Assembly: GCA_046727955.1 (NCBI GenBank) | Contig: JBKPDO010000330.1 | Coordinates: forward strand, 1 to 6,884 | DNA length: 6,884 bases | Reading direction: 5' to 3' | Source of the DNA: DASVXQ01 sp046727955 | Lineage (GTDB): Bacteria; Actinomycetota; CALGFH01 | Shown: piece by piece, positions 6,651 through 6,884 of the stretch | How the letters are laid out: every line of letters begins with the position of its first letter | Position numbering within the stretch: the first letter of the stretch is position 1 | The notes under the pieces: generated by a model | Database searches by the model: none | What the model saw: only the letters and a program-made list of their open reading frames with translations | What the model was told of the DNA's origin: nothing | Program-made: the position numbers and the translations under genes

Positions 6651-6705
6651 CCTGGGCGCCCGAACCCTACACTTTTGCCCGCTATCACCCTGAATCGGCT
6701 CAGGG

Positions 6706-6743
6706 CTTAGCGCTGGTTTTCGTTCCGATGACACTTCCGCCGG
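6706..6743 (-). repeat. Tn3-family terminal inverted repeat of the tnpA-bearing element
   Basis: Read on the minus strand from 6743 inward, GGAACGAAAAC falls at positions 18-28 and the repeat ends in TAAG at 35-38. The 38-bp inverted repeat of Tn3 itself, as I remember it, has the same GGAACGAAAAC at 18-28 and TAAG at 35-38. It lies 100 bp upstream of the tnpA start, as usual. The outer tip reads CCGG rather than the expected GGGG, so the true outer edge may be a few bases off. The partner end downstream of tnpA was not found in the window. Confidence 0.65.
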
Positions 6744-6884
6744 GAATTTCATCTGCTGCGAATACGCGACGATATGCATGCGGTCAGGCCGAGTCGCCTT
6801 GAAGCTGGGCGCTACCAGGCTGGTCACTCCGTTGGACCGAGGCCATAGCGTAACGAGCGCCGTGCCACGAAGCCCAGCGCCTGG

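Noticed and set aside
6606..6827. N-terminal extension of the transposase frame up to 6827
   Set aside because: It would read through the inverted repeat and lacks family motifs; the GTG at 6605 with a strong ribosome binding site is the better start.

Overview
The window is high-GC DNA with GC-rich third codon positions, GTG starts and purine-rich Shine-Dalgarno sites. Its proteins look like those of filamentous actinobacteria (Streptomyces, Nonomuraea or Streptosporangium relatives), but no gene here fixes the genus. It reads as an accessory region: two intact host-type genes sit between remnants of two different Tn3-family transposons, with broken host genes on the left.

Layout. Positions 1-89 (minus) hold the N-terminus of a dihydrofolate reductase/RibD-C family protein that runs off the left edge. 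Positions 365-830 (minus) hold a decayed C-terminal piece of what looks like a patatin-like phospholipase. Positions 831-1034 hold no gene but contain a perfect 20-bp palindrome. Positions 1035-1072 resemble a Tn3-type terminal inverted repeat, followed on the plus strand (1152-1320) by the first part of a Tn3 transposase gene. That fragment has a frameshift and is cut off beside a perfect hairpin (1320-1355).

The hairpin lies just past the stop codon of an intact erythromycin-esterase-family gene (1359-2525, minus). This gene is transcribed divergently from a gene for a MerR-family regulator with two MerR helix-turn-helix domains (TioE-like, 2617-3300, plus). The 91-bp AT-rich gap between them carries candidate promoters and a near-perfect palindrome. 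The likely arrangement is a regulator controlling itself and the hydrolase. Behind the regulator is an unrecognised 51-aa ORF with a good ribosome binding site (3353-3508), then a strong hairpin terminator (3527-3553).

From 3562 to 6605 (minus) runs a nearly full-length Tn3-family transposase gene, broken by about five frameshifts but keeping all three DDE catalytic residues. Its upstream inverted repeat is at 6706-6743 and shares with Tn3 itself the block GGAACGAAAAC and the terminal TAAG at identical spacing. I see nothing else codable in 6744-6884.

Taken together, the esterase/regulator pair is enclosed by two inward-facing Tn3-type ends that match in 16 of their inner 19 bases but belong to transposases of different sequence. 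This looks like repeated Tn3 insertion and decay around a retained hydrolase-regulator module. No resolvase gene, tRNA, rRNA or CRISPR array was seen.
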